This document shows positions 1-9,050 of a stretch of DNA of 64,000 nucleotides, piece after piece (the stretch's first letter is position 1; each line of letters starts with the position of its first letter). The DNA lies in the NCBI RefSeq assembly GCF_900095855.1, contig NZ_FMIY01000002.1, positions 1,409,697-1,473,696 of the forward strand, read 5' to 3'. The position numbers and the translations under genes are program-made. Under the pieces are notes generated by a model. It worked only from the letters and a program-made list of their open reading frames with translations. It made no database searches and was not told the DNA's origin. The stretch comes from Megasphaera coli (GTDB taxonomy: Bacteria > Bacillota > Negativicutes > Veillonellales > Megasphaeraceae).

Positions 1-450
1 AGCTTATCACACAGTAAATGGAGATGCAAATACCATATCGTATTTGCGCCCAAATATAGAAGACAAGCTATATATGGGACCATAAAGGTGGATATAGGAA
101 AAATATTGCGGGAGTTGTGCACCCGGAAGCACGTAGAAATACTGGAAGCAGAATGTTGTCCGGATCATATCCACATGCTGGTGACAATACCACCACATCT
201 AAGTGTATTCGGTTTCATGGGATATCTAAAAAGTAAGAGCAGTTTAATGATATTTGATAAACATGCAAACTTAAAATATAAGTATGGCAATAGACATTTT
301 TGGTGTCGGGGTTACTATGTGGACACGGTAGGAAAATACGAAGGTGCGATAAAAACCTATATCCGACAACAACTGCAGGAAGATATAGCACAGGACACGT
401 TGGATTTCAAAGAGTATGTAGACCCGTTTACGGGTAAGAAGAGTACATAA
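1..450 (+). CDS. tnpA: IS200-like transposase TnpA, 5'-truncated by window edge
   Basis: This is a Y1 HUH single-strand transposase that cuts and joins the ends of its own element. The reading frame is open from base 1. Comparison with the intact copy shows that only the first five codons lie outside the window. It contains the metal-binding HIH motif and the downstream Tyr of the YIRQQ motif, which is the expected nucleophile of the family. It is 149 of 154 residues long and ends at a TAA before a strong hairpin. Nothing suggests inactivation, so the truncation is only the window boundary. Confidence 0.9.
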   Translation, partial: SLSHSKWRCKYHIVFAPKYRRQAIYGTIKVDIGKILRELCTRKHVEILEAECCPDHIHMLVTIPPHLSVFGFMGYLKSKSSLMIFDKHANLKYKYGNRHFWCRGYYVDTVGKYEGAIKTYIRQQLQEDIAQDTLDFKEYVDPFTGKKST

Positions 451-464
451 GTAGGCAAAGAAAG

Positions 465-599
465 AGCCCCCGAGTAGGGGGCTGCCAGTAACAGTGATGT
501 GATTGCCGGATTTTATTCAGTGCACCATTTGGTGCTACCACAAGAGATAGACCCTTATAGGGTCAGAGCAAACCACCAGTTCTACTGGTGGTTATGATT
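465..599 (+). repeat. Four consecutive hairpins in the IS right end (copy 1)
   Basis: After the tnpA stop come four short inverted repeats: 465-471/477-483 (7 bp), 522-527/530-535 (6 bp), 550-554/560-564 (5 bp) and 573-579/585-591 (7 bp, CCACCAG/CTGGTGG). The last lies 8 nt from the element end and is the expected subterminal hairpin recognised by TnpA on single-stranded DNA. The first may serve as the transcript end. The same set is present in the second copy at 33428-33554. Confidence 0.7.
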
Positions 600-714
600 A
601 TATCTTTGTGTATGCCTTGACTACATAACAACAATTTGGAACAGGCAAAATCAGGAGTATGCGACGATATAAATGCACTTATTGTTGCAATTAGACTATT
701 CAGAGGTGATATCT

Positions 715-1782
715 ATGGATAACCGAGCGGCAGCTGTCAAACTGAGTATTGATGCCGGTTTCAAACGCCGTGGTATAACATTTGCAATTTTTTCGGGTGT
801 TTTTTACGGATTGTACACGGCATTCCTTACCTTGGGAATGTCAAAGGGTATTTGGGGCAATGATTGGTATGGAGCGAATATATCGGGATTAAGCGCATTT
901 GCCGTTGCTTATTGTTTAGCTGCGTTGGGATCGGCCGTTAATGATACGATGAGCGGCATATGGGCTTTGATCAATGTCACCGTAAAAGGTGAATTGGGAG
1001 ACTTCTTTCGTACCTTAAAGTCCAAGCCGGGGGTTGTTATGATTGTTTGTGCGCTTATTGGCGGTCCCCTGGCATCGACTGCCTATGTTGCGGCATTGCA
1101 GATGGGCGGTTCCATTATCGTGCCGATTTGTGCTTTAAACGCTTCTTTCGGCGCGATTATCGGACATTTCGTATTTAAACAGGCAATTAACAGACGGATG
1201 ATTGCCGGTATTTTACTTTGTCTGATTGCCGCCGGCGTTATTGGCGGCACTTCTTTTTCCGACGTCGGGCCTACTGCGTTGGTTGCTTGCGGTATTGCCT
1301 TGTTTTGCGCGCTGGGTTGGGGCATTGAAGGAGCTGTTGCCGGATTTGGGACGACTCTCATTGATTACAATATTGGGATTACAATCCGGCAATGTATTTC
1401 CGGATTATCCAATATGTTGATTATGTTGCCTCTCCTTTGCTTTATTGACGGGAATATCGGCCTTGCACCCAGATTATTGTCCGGGGCATGGTCGGACTGG
1501 TCCGTTATATTTTTTGTCGTTTCCGGATTTTGTGCTATGCCGGCGTATTCTTTCTGGTATAAAGGCAACTCTATGTGCGGCGCGGCCCTGGGTATGGTTT
1601 GCAACGGCGCATATTCGTTCTGGGGACCCTTTTTCTGCATGATCATTGTCGGTATGATTGACGGGCAGCCGGGATGGATGCTGACGCCTGTTCAATGGGT
1701 TGCAGCTCTTGTCATGATTTGCGGTATTGCACTTGTGGGCAACTTGAATCCGCTGCATTTATTAAAAAAGGAGGCAAAATAA
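715..1782 (+). CDS. Multi-span membrane protein, DMT/EamA-like permease
   Basis: The 355-residue protein is dominated by about ten hydrophobic segments separated by short polar turns. Two similarly built halves, the Gly/Ala-rich helices and an internal FGTT loop resemble drug/metabolite-type permeases. The family assignment is from overall look only, and the substrate is unknown. The ATG at 715 is chosen over an in-frame ATG at 673 because an AGAGGTGAT ribosome site lies just before it. The stop codon overlaps the start of the next gene (TAATG), so the two are probably translationally coupled. It lies directly downstream of the IS right end. Confidence 0.55.
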   Translation: MDNRAAAVKLSIDAGFKRRGITFAIFSGVFYGLYTAFLTLGMSKGIWGNDWYGANISGLSAFAVAYCLAALGSAVNDTMSGIWALINVTVKGELGDFFRTLKSKPGVVMIVCALIGGPLASTAYVAALQMGGSIIVPICALNASFGAIIGHFVFKQAINRRMIAGILLCLIAAGVIGGTSFSDVGPTALVACGIALFCALGWGIEGAVAGFGTTLIDYNIGITIRQCISGLSNMLIMLPLLCFIDGNIGLAPRLLSGAWSDWSVIFFVVSGFCAMPAYSFWYKGNSMCGAALGMVCNGAYSFWGPFFCMIIVGMIDGQPGWMLTPVQWVAALVMICGIALVGNLNPLHLLKKEAK

Positions 1783-2045
1783 TGAAACCGTTATATTATG
1801 CCATTATGAAATATATGACGACTGTAGATGAAGCCTCTAACCAAGATGTAATTAATGCGCTGAGTAATGAATATGGAAGTTTTAAAATGTTACGTTCCGA
1901 TGCGGTAGAAGAAGCGCTCATGACGGCAAAAGCGAACGGCTTGTTGGACGAGTCACGATTCGAATTGGATTCGAATGATGTATTACATGTATATTACAGT
2001 GTCAATGAATACGGACGAGATTTAATTAATCATTTTATTAAGTAA
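1782..2045 (+). CDS. Small conserved-looking hypothetical protein
   Basis: This 87-residue soluble protein begins within the stop codon of the upstream permease and has its own GGAGG site at 1770-1774. I do not recognise it with certainty. It is mixed alpha/beta with an N-terminal helix (MKPLYYAIMKYM), and its content (helices around a VEEALMTAKANGLLDES stretch, then short strands) resembles a winged-helix DNA-binding fold. That is only an impression. The overlap suggests a role tied to the permease. Confidence 0.55.
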   Translation: MKPLYYAIMKYMTTVDEASNQDVINALSNEYGSFKMLRSDAVEEALMTAKANGLLDESRFELDSNDVLHVYYSVNEYGRDLINHFIK

Positions 2046-2111
2046 TGTTTACCGGGCAGTACTTGAAACAGGTTGTATATCACTGATATTTTATAAACGG
2101 AGGTATTTATT

Positions 2112-2993
2112 ATGAACTTAAAAAGTAAACTTTGCATTGCCGCAATAACGGCAGCCTGCATGTCGACTGTTGCGGCAGCGGCGGAGCCTGCTTCGGTTAC
2201 GGGGAATGCCCGTAAAGACACGTATGTGAACGGCATTGTTTATCAATATTCCGCAGAAGTGGCCGGTCTTCAAAAACAAGCCTATGAATTGGCACGTATT
2301 CGACTTGATCAGGCGTTGGCAAACAAGGCCGAACATACCAAGCCGTTGGCTATTGTCAGTGATATTGATGAAACTATTATGGATGATACTACGTATCAAG
2401 CTGAAATGATGATGAAAGAGGGCTCGTGGGACAGCGGTCCGTGGGACGGGTATTATCACGCAATTGCTTCTGAAGCGGATAAGCCGCTTCCGGGCGCAGT
2501 GGAATTTTTCAACTATGCTCAAAGTAAAGGTGTAGAAGTTTTCTACATTACAAACAGGGATTGGGATACAGAAGATCTTACAGTTGCGCAACTCAAACAT
2601 GCAGGACTTCCGTATGCCGACGCGGCGCACGTGCAGGTCATGGACCGGTCCGGTTCGTCCAATAAAGACAGCCGCCGTGCTAATGTAACTAAAGACTATG
2701 ATGTAGTCATGTATTTAGGCGACAATATCGGCGACTTCACATCGGCTTTCGGCCGTGAAATGGGCGCTCTTAAACGTACGGAATTAGCCATGGATCCCCG
2801 GTATAAGAATAATTGGGGCGTTGCTTGGATTGTATTGCCTAATGCCACATACGGCGATTGGATGGGTGCCGTATGGTATAAGAGAAACACTACGGATGAA
2901 GAAAAGAGTCGGTATACCCGGGATCTGCTTAATCATTGGAAATATTCCAATAAAGACTGGGATGTATGGTATAAAGGGTATGTAAAAGACTAG
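2112..2993 (+). CDS. Exported HAD-type acid phosphatase, e(P4)/class C family
   Basis: This 293-residue protein matches the 5'-nucleotidase/acid phosphatase e(P4) family, which removes phosphate from nucleotides outside the cytoplasm. HAD motif I is SDIDETI (83-89, nucleophile Asp84), motif II is TNRD (147-150), a motif III Lys is at 185 and the motif IV acids are in GDNIGDF (203-209). The N-terminus is a short signal sequence. A TAAC stretch ending at Cys16 could be a weak lipobox, but the -3 residue is Thr, so signal peptidase I cleavage after the following Ala run is also possible. The start has a GGAGG site at 2099-2103. Family role: nucleotide or NAD scavenging. Confidence 0.85.
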   Translation: MNLKSKLCIAAITAACMSTVAAAAEPASVTGNARKDTYVNGIVYQYSAEVAGLQKQAYELARIRLDQALANKAEHTKPLAIVSDIDETIMDDTTYQAEMMMKEGSWDSGPWDGYYHAIASEADKPLPGAVEFFNYAQSKGVEVFYITNRDWDTEDLTVAQLKHAGLPYADAAHVQVMDRSGSSNKDSRRANVTKDYDVVMYLGDNIGDFTSAFGREMGALKRTELAMDPRYKNNWGVAWIVLPNATYGDWMGAVWYKRNTTDEEKSRYTRDLLNHWKYSNKDWDVWYKGYVKD

Positions 2994-3015
2994 TGCAACA
3001 TAAGTGTTGTATTTA

Positions 3016-3076
3016 AAAAATCAAGGACTGCAACAGAAGCGGATCAAAATCTCTTCCGGTGCGGTCCTTGATTTTA
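3016..3076 (+). terminator. Rho-independent terminator after acid phosphatase gene
   Basis: A 14-bp stem (3018-3031 with 3061-3074, one G-U pair) surrounds a long loop, and the A-rich/U-rich stem base ends in TTTT. Confidence 0.7.
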
Positions 3077-3176
3077 CAATTAAGCCAATTAAGCGCGAGA
3101 ATAAATTTGACAACAAGTATCAGAAACTATAGACTGTAACCGTATGTAAGTGTGATTCACAAAGGAGGAATGCAGT

Positions 3177-3914
3177 GTGAACAGGGGTACAAAGAAATCG
3201 ATGGCGACCATCTTTGCGGCAGTATCTTTGGTCGGAACGTCCGCATGGGCGGCAGGTGTGCAGCAGATAGATCCGGAAGCGCATGTGTCCGTCGGAGGCG
3301 CTACGAGTGCTGAAGGGGCCGGCCGGGTTCGTGTCGATGCGACGGCCGGTGCGAGTGTGATGATTACACCGGATCAGAATTATGAACCTGCGTCGTATCC
3401 GCTCCATGACGGGAAGCGTGTACCCGATAATCTAAGTCCCGTGCCGCCGGCAACGGAAGCCCCTGCGACGGCTCGCGTCGTCATTCGCGGCCAGCGTACG
3501 GATTTCGGTCTTAACACGAATTCATCCAAAACGGGTACTGCCGTCGGGGCTAACGTGAAAGCAAAGGGGAGTTATGCTGCCGCTTTCGGCAACGGGGCGG
3601 ATGTCAAGGCGGAAGAAGGCCTTGCTCTGGGGCACGGTGCCGTCGTCAGAGGTAGCGGAAGTGTAGCGCTGGGTGCAGGCAGTACGGCGACGGATGCAGA
3701 TGTTATCTCCGTGGGCAATGAAAACCTTGTGCGTAAGGTGACGAATATTGCCGACGGCGCGGTAGCGGCAGGTTCGCATGATGCCGTTACGGGAAATCAG
3801 CTGTATATAACGGACCGCCGTGTACAAGAATTGGCACAACAGGTTATGGCCTTACAACAGGAGAATGGCGCATTAAAGAAAATGATTGCAGAGCTGACGT
3901 CCAAAGGTCAATAG
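3177..3914 (+). CDS. YadA-like head/neck protein without membrane anchor
   Basis: The 245-residue protein has a signal peptide (1 to about 25, ending SAWA). Next comes a stretch of about 85 residues shared with the next gene (ASVMITPDQNY, RVPDNL). YadA-type head repeats follow (about 121-170, AFGNGADV, ALGHGAVV, ALGAGST), then a trimeric-autotransporter neck (about 177-210, HDAVTGNQLY) and a heptad coiled coil (213-243). The beta-barrel anchor normally found in this family is absent. The GTG start is set by AAAGGAGG at 3161-3168. It may be a soluble, mixed-trimer or surface-associated partner of the next protein. The trimer fold is inferred from the family. Confidence 0.75.
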   Translation: MNRGTKKSMATIFAAVSLVGTSAWAAGVQQIDPEAHVSVGGATSAEGAGRVRVDATAGASVMITPDQNYEPASYPLHDGKRVPDNLSPVPPATEAPATARVVIRGQRTDFGLNTNSSKTGTAVGANVKAKGSYAAAFGNGADVKAEEGLALGHGAVVRGSGSVALGAGSTATDADVISVGNENLVRKVTNIADGAVAAGSHDAVTGNQLYITDRRVQELAQQVMALQQENGALKKMIAELTSKGQ

Positions 3915-3935
3915 ATTTTTGTGATTTAAGTAAAG

Positions 3936-3970
3936 GAGACTTCTTATGATACATTAAGAAGTCTCTTTTA
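3936..3970 (+). terminator. Rho-independent terminator between YadA-like genes
   Basis: An 11-bp perfect stem (3936-3946 with 3955-3965) is followed by TTTTA. It separates the two paralogous YadA-like genes into different transcripts. Confidence 0.85.
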
Positions 3971-4120
3971 CTATATTGCGGTTCAGGTATTATATAACAG
4001 CAGTAATAGTATACATATTCTTTTTTAAAACGCTTAAAATATTGACAATAAATATCAAAATAATAAAATATAAATGTAATTATTGATCAAATTTTTGTTT
4101 ATATGACGGGAGGAGATTAT

Positions 4121-5149
4121 ATGCTGAAAATGAGCAAGTCAAAAGAGCGTTTGATTGCGGTCTTGTCTGCTGCGGCAGTTACGGGAAGTGCCGCCTTTGC
4201 GGCGGTTCCGCAAATTGATGCCGGCGCGAGTGTACTTATCGGCGGGGCGACGACGGGTGAAGCGGCAGGCCGAACCCGCGTTGATGCGACTACCGGTGCA
4301 AGTGTCATGATTACACCGGATCAAAACTATGCGCCTGATACCTATCCTGCGCATAACGGGAGACATGTTCCCGATAATCTCGGTGCGGATTCTCCTGATA
4401 CGGCTCGTGTCATTATTCGCGGCGAACGGACGAATTTCGGCTTGAATACGAATACATCTAAAAACGGAAGTGCATTTGGCGCCAATGCGGTCGCAAAAGG
4501 GGATCATGCTGCGGCCTTCGGCAACAGTGCCCATGTGAAAGCAGCCGAAGGATTGGCTGTCGGGTACAATGCCTCCGTTACGGGTGCCGGCAGTGTGGCT
4601 CTCGGCGGAGGCAGTCTTGCGACGGAAGCCAATGTCGTTTCCGTCGGCAGCGATTCGTTGCAGCGCCGTATTATTAATGTGGCGGACGGCAGAATTGCCG
4701 CCGGATCGCACGATGCCGTCACGGGTAATCAGCTTTATCAGTACGGGCAATCACTGACAGGCGGACTGAGAAAAGAGCTTAAAAGTGTCGGCGCCGTATC
4801 TGCAGCCCTGGCGGGATTACATCCGCTTGATTACAGCGGTGACGCGTCGAAATTCCAGATCTCGGCAGCCCTTGGCACATATGGCGGTACAAAGGCTGTC
4901 GCCTTAGGCGGATTTTATAACGCCGGTCCGAATGTGCTCTTATCCTTCGGTATTGCATCAAACTTCGGCGATGACCACAAACTGGCCGGCAATATAGGCG
5001 CTACTTTCCGTGTCGGCAAGGGCGGTAACCGCGGTGAAGATCATTACGGTGATGCAGTAGTTTCCAGGCGTCTTGATGCGATGGAACGGGAAGTCGCCGA
5101 ATTGAAGGCGCAGAATGAGGAATTGAAGAAACAAATAGGACATAAATAG
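4121..5149 (+). CDS. Short trimeric autotransporter-like protein with YadA anchor and C-terminal coiled coil
   Basis: This 342-residue protein has a signal peptide (1 to about 28), the same N-terminal segment as its neighbour (about 30-110), YadA head repeats (about 115-165) and a neck (about 172-206, HDAVTGNQLY). A YadA-type membrane anchor follows (about 212-299, a short helix then four amphipathic strands: KFQISAALGTYG, AVALGGFYN, NVLLSFGIAS, AGNIGATFRVG). Unlike the usual family members, the barrel is not the C-terminus. About 43 more residues follow, including a heptad coiled coil (314-340). The start at 4121 follows a GGGAGGAG site. An outer-membrane location is inferred. Why the tail exists is unknown. 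Confidence 0.8.
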   Translation: MLKMSKSKERLIAVLSAAAVTGSAAFAAVPQIDAGASVLIGGATTGEAAGRTRVDATTGASVMITPDQNYAPDTYPAHNGRHVPDNLGADSPDTARVIIRGERTNFGLNTNTSKNGSAFGANAVAKGDHAAAFGNSAHVKAAEGLAVGYNASVTGAGSVALGGGSLATEANVVSVGSDSLQRRIINVADGRIAAGSHDAVTGNQLYQYGQSLTGGLRKELKSVGAVSAALAGLHPLDYSGDASKFQISAALGTYGGTKAVALGGFYNAGPNVLLSFGIASNFGDDHKLAGNIGATFRVGKGGNRGEDHYGDAVVSRRLDAMEREVAELKAQNEELKKQIGHK

Positions 5150-5346
5150 AAACTTTGTGAAAATAATCCCGTAATAAAGAGCCGTTTTGCCGTATCAATC
5201 CGATGCAGGGGACGAAAAGGAGAACTGACAGGCGGCTTTTGCGCGGCAAATCTGCTGCAGTGGCGGGTTGCGGCACAGCGCTAATATTACATTTTTACAT
5301 GATAAACTGAGGCGCAATCTAAAAAATGAATAGAGAACTTTTAAAA
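5150..5346. other. Intergenic region with no recognised gene
   Basis: This is the left part of a 314-bp gap between the YadA-like gene and crotonase. No coding region or RNA gene is apparent. Partial inverted repeats (GAGCCG near 5179 and CGGCTTT near 5233) may end transcription of the upstream gene, but the stem is imperfect. Confidence 0.4.
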
Positions 5347-5390
5347 AATAGAGAAATTTCTCTATTGTTCTATTTGGAACGTGCTATACT
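5347..5390 (+). promoter_or_regulatory. crt promoter with 20-bp palindromic operator candidate
   Basis: A perfect 20-bp inverted repeat (5347-5366, arms AATAGAGAAA/TTTCTCTATT) lies just upstream of a -10 hexamer TATACT (5385-5390). The right arm overlaps where the -35 element must be (CTATTG at 5362-5367, 17-bp spacing). A dimeric repressor bound here would block RNA polymerase. The regulator is unknown. Confidence 0.6.
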
Positions 5391-5463
5391 ATAAGTAACA
5401 GATTTCGTTTCTTCGGAGAGAGGAAATAAATCCGATTTTACTATCTTAAGGGAGGTCATTTCT

Positions 5464-6249
5464 ATGTCTTATAACAACATTAAGTTTGAAAAACAAGAAG
5501 GAATCGGTGTATTGACGATCGATCGCCCGAAGGCGCTGAACGCGCTCAACTCTGAAACGTTGTTGGAATTGAATGATTGCATCGGTAAGATCGAAGCGGA
5601 CAAGGAAGTAAAAGTTCTCGTAATTACAGGTGGCGGCGATAAATCTTTTGTTGCCGGCGCGGATATTAAAGAAATGTCCACGAAGAACGCTGTTGACGGC
5701 CGGAACTTCGGCAAGGTAGGCCAGGATGTATTCACTCGTATTGAAAACATGCCTCAGCCCGTCATTGCGGCCGTTAACGGTTTTGCTCTCGGCGGCGGCT
5801 GCGAACTCGCTTGCGCTTGCGACTTCCGCTATGCATCTGAAAACGCTCTCTTCGGTCAGCCGGAAGTAGGCCTCGGCATTACGCCCGGCTTCGGCGGCAC
5901 ACAGCGTCTCCCCCGTCTCGTAGGCCGCGGCATCGGCAAGGAACTTATTTACACGGCTGCCAACATCAAGGCTGACGAAGCATTTCGAATCGGCCTTGTC
6001 AATAAAGTTGTACCGCAGGAAGAATTGATGCCGACGGTTATGAAAGTTGCCAAGAAAATTGCCGGCAACGCTCCCATTGCCGTACAACTTTGCAAGGCTG
6101 CGATCAACCGCGGTATTCAGTGCGATGTCATTACGGGTATCGCTTACGAAGATGAAGTGTTCGGCCTGTGCTTCTCGACGGAAGACCAGAAGGAAGGCAT
6201 GGCTGCATTTATGGAAAAGAGAAAAGAAAAGAATTTCCAAGGGAAATAA
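5464..6249 (+). CDS. crt: 3-hydroxybutyryl-CoA dehydratase (crotonase)
   Basis: This 261-residue crotonase-fold enzyme interconverts 3-hydroxyacyl-CoA and 2-enoyl-CoA, in this setting the 3-hydroxybutyryl-CoA to crotonyl-CoA step of butyrate formation. The oxyanion-hole segments AGADI (64-68) and GFALGGGCE (106-114) are present. Both catalytic glutamates are present, Glu114 and Glu134 (in PEVGLG). Length is normal for short-chain crotonases. A strong GGGAGG site precedes the ATG. It stands alone: thiolase, hbd and bcd/etf are not adjacent. The palindrome over its promoter suggests separate regulation. Confidence 0.9.
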   Translation: MSYNNIKFEKQEGIGVLTIDRPKALNALNSETLLELNDCIGKIEADKEVKVLVITGGGDKSFVAGADIKEMSTKNAVDGRNFGKVGQDVFTRIENMPQPVIAAVNGFALGGGCELACACDFRYASENALFGQPEVGLGITPGFGGTQRLPRLVGRGIGKELIYTAANIKADEAFRIGLVNKVVPQEELMPTVMKVAKKIAGNAPIAVQLCKAAINRGIQCDVITGIAYEDEVFGLCFSTEDQKEGMAAFMEKRKEKNFQGK

Positions 6250-6257
6250 GCTGTTAC

Positions 6258-6296
6258 GAAAAAACACGTTACACCGGGTGGGGTAACGTGTTTTTC
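6258..6296. terminator. Bidirectional terminator
   Basis: The stem CACGTTAC/GTAACGTG (6265-6272 with 6283-6290) is extended by AAAA/TTTT. It serves crt on the plus strand and the converging small gene on the minus strand. Confidence 0.85.
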
Positions 6297-6496
6297 TATG
6301 CCGTAATGATACGCCATAAGGCGATGAGAATGAAGGTGAGAACGCAGAGGAGGCTCAAGACGCGCTGCTTTGTAAGGACGAACTTGGCCGGCTGCATTTG
6401 CGGCAGTATCGGCGGCGTTACGACCTGTCGGGTGCCGCAAATGGGGCACGTGCGTACGCCGTCACGCAGCTCCGTGCCGCAGGTTTTACAAATCAT
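6296..6496 (-). CDS. Small zinc-ribbon membrane protein
   Basis: This 66-residue protein starts with a four-cysteine zinc ribbon (Cys3/Cys6 and Cys17/Cys20, CKTC and CPIC). A Pro-rich linker follows, then one C-terminal hydrophobic segment (about 45-63). Such zinc-ribbon plus transmembrane proteins are common in Firmicutes, but their functions are mostly unknown. The start is placed at 6496, because AGGAGA lies 7 nt upstream. The longer in-frame ATG at 6532 has no such site. Its stop abuts the shared terminator with crt. Confidence 0.65.
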   Translation of the reverse strand: MICKTCGTELRDGVRTCPICGTRQVVTPPILPQMQPAKFVLTKQRVLSLLCVLTFILIALWRIITA

Positions 6497-6654
6497 AGAT
6501 TCATCTCCTGAAAGTTCGGTTGTGTTTATCATAGCACGGCAGGGAAAAGAATGCGATATGTAAAAAGAGGCCTTGTTGCAATAACCGTCTTGTGGAAGGG
6601 CTGCACATAGTCTATAGTATAGATGTTCGGACGATGAAAAAGGAGCGGGATGAT

Positions 6655-7227
6655 ATGGTGCAGAGGTTTTTTAAAATTTTATATTACGCCTGCCGCGGTC
6701 GGCACCTCACCGAAAAAGCGGTTATCGTTCTTGCCAAGTTCGGCTTTGTCGTCTATATCCTGTACGGTGTTGTCACCTGGCTTTATCCGGGCCGGGCTGC
6801 AGAACGGTTTGAGCGGCGCAGGGCCGTTGCGGCGGCAGCGCTTTCTCTCGGCCTGACTGTCGTTGCAGCGGCTCTCCTTCGTAAAATTTGGCGCAGACCG
6901 AGGCCCTTTATGAGCGGCAAGACGGCTCTCTTGCGCCACGGAAATTCGCCGTCCTTTCCGAGCAATCACACGATCCATGCCGCCGCCATAGGTGCGGCCG
7001 TTATGGCGTATAGGCAAAAAGAAGGCACGTCTCTGCTCCTGTGGGGACTTGCCCAAGGAGCGGCCCGCGTTTACTGCGGCGTTCACTATGCGAGCGATAT
7101 TATCGGCAGTGTTGTCTTGGGTGCGGCCTGCGCTCTCGCCGTTTGCCGCAGTAAGGTGCTTGCCGGAGCGGCAGAACGCTTGGCCCTCTTCGTGACAACT
7201 GTGGAAGAAGCCCTGAAAAGATATTAA
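6655..7227 (+). CDS. PAP2-family membrane phosphatase, BcrC-like
   Basis: This 190-residue PAP2 protein probably dephosphorylates undecaprenyl pyrophosphate or another lipid phosphate at the cytoplasmic membrane. All three signature motifs are present: KIWRRPRP (77-84), PSNH (102-105) and RVYCGVHYASD (138-148). Hydrophobic segments between them match the expected membrane topology. The ATG at 6655 is chosen for its AGGAG site 9 nt upstream. It is monocistronic, ending at a terminator shared with eno. Substrate choice between UPP and other lipids cannot be read from sequence. Confidence 0.8.
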   Translation: MVQRFFKILYYACRGRHLTEKAVIVLAKFGFVVYILYGVVTWLYPGRAAERFERRRAVAAAALSLGLTVVAAALLRKIWRRPRPFMSGKTALLRHGNSPSFPSNHTIHAAAIGAAVMAYRQKEGTSLLLWGLAQGAARVYCGVHYASDIIGSVVLGAACALAVCRSKVLAGAAERLALFVTTVEEALKRY

Positions 7228-7237
7228 TATTGGACAT

Positions 7238-7273
7238 AAAAAAGCCTGCCTCGCGTATGGGGCAGGCTTTTGC
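7238..7273. terminator. Bidirectional terminator between PAP2 gene and eno
   Basis: A 10-bp perfect stem AAAGCCTGCC/GGCAGGCTTT (7241-7250 with 7261-7270) has A/T tracts on both sides and serves both converging genes. Confidence 0.9.
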
Positions 7274-7278
7274 GGTTT

Positions 7279-8595
<1,317 letters not shown>

Positions 8596-8964
8596 TTATA
8601 GTTGTATGTACTTGCCGAGATAGTGTTGTAAGGTGGGAATTTGGCTCTTTTCCCGGTCTTTGCCTGCATAGAGGAGGGTTACGTTGCCTGCAGCCAAGTG
8701 CTGTTTAATGAGGTCGACAAAGGGCGGAAAAGCGTCATTTGCGGCCAGTTCGTCGCCATAGGCGGCAGCAAAGGCTTCGTACGAAATTTCTTCGTGATGG
8801 TAGCGTTTGCGCAAATCCGTTGTGGGCGCTATGTCCTTGACCCATGCGCCGAGACCGGCATTTTCCTTTTTGATTCCCCGCGGCCAGAGGCGGTCGATGA
8901 GGATGCGGAAGCCGTCCGCTTCGACCGGTTTTTCATAGATTCGTTTCCATTGTAAGGTACCCAT
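8596..8964 (-). CDS. DUF488 family protein
   Basis: This 122-residue protein of the DUF488 family is recognised from RILIDRLWPRGIKKE near the N-terminus and LLYAGKD near the C-terminus. The biochemical role of the family is not established. The start is placed at the fourth codon of the longest frame (8964), because GGGGAG lies 9 nt upstream of that ATG and directly abuts the earlier one. It sits between rpoN (86 nt upstream) and eno (21 nt downstream), all on the minus strand, so the three may share a transcript. Confidence 0.75.
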   Translation of the reverse strand: MGTLQWKRIYEKPVEADGFRILIDRLWPRGIKKENAGLGAWVKDIAPTTDLRKRYHHEEISYEAFAAAYGDELAANDAFPPFVDLIKQHLAAGNVTLLYAGKDREKSQIPTLQHYLGKYIQL

Positions 8965-9050
8965 AGAAATCATCTCCCCAAAAAACAGTATATACTAAAG
9001 TCGGCGCGGCGGCTATAAAAATTTAGAGGACCGGATATCTGCCGTTTTAT

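Larger units (their letters stand above)
1..599 (+). mobile_element. IS200-type element, right part (left end outside window)
   Basis: The window opens inside an IS200/IS605-group element. Base 1 corresponds to base 32964 of the second copy, and the two read the same up to 599 (33562 in the other copy), after which the flanks differ. The element holds a tnpA-only transposase and a structured 3' region of about 135 nt. No tnpB accessory gene is present. The apparent absence of differences suggests recent movement. The left end cannot be inspected here. Confidence 0.9.

Noticed and set aside
5446-6267. 273-codon open frame antisense to crotonase
   Set aside because: It is exactly antisense to a clear crotonase, lacks a ribosome site and has no recognisable domain. 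It is a by-product of codon composition.
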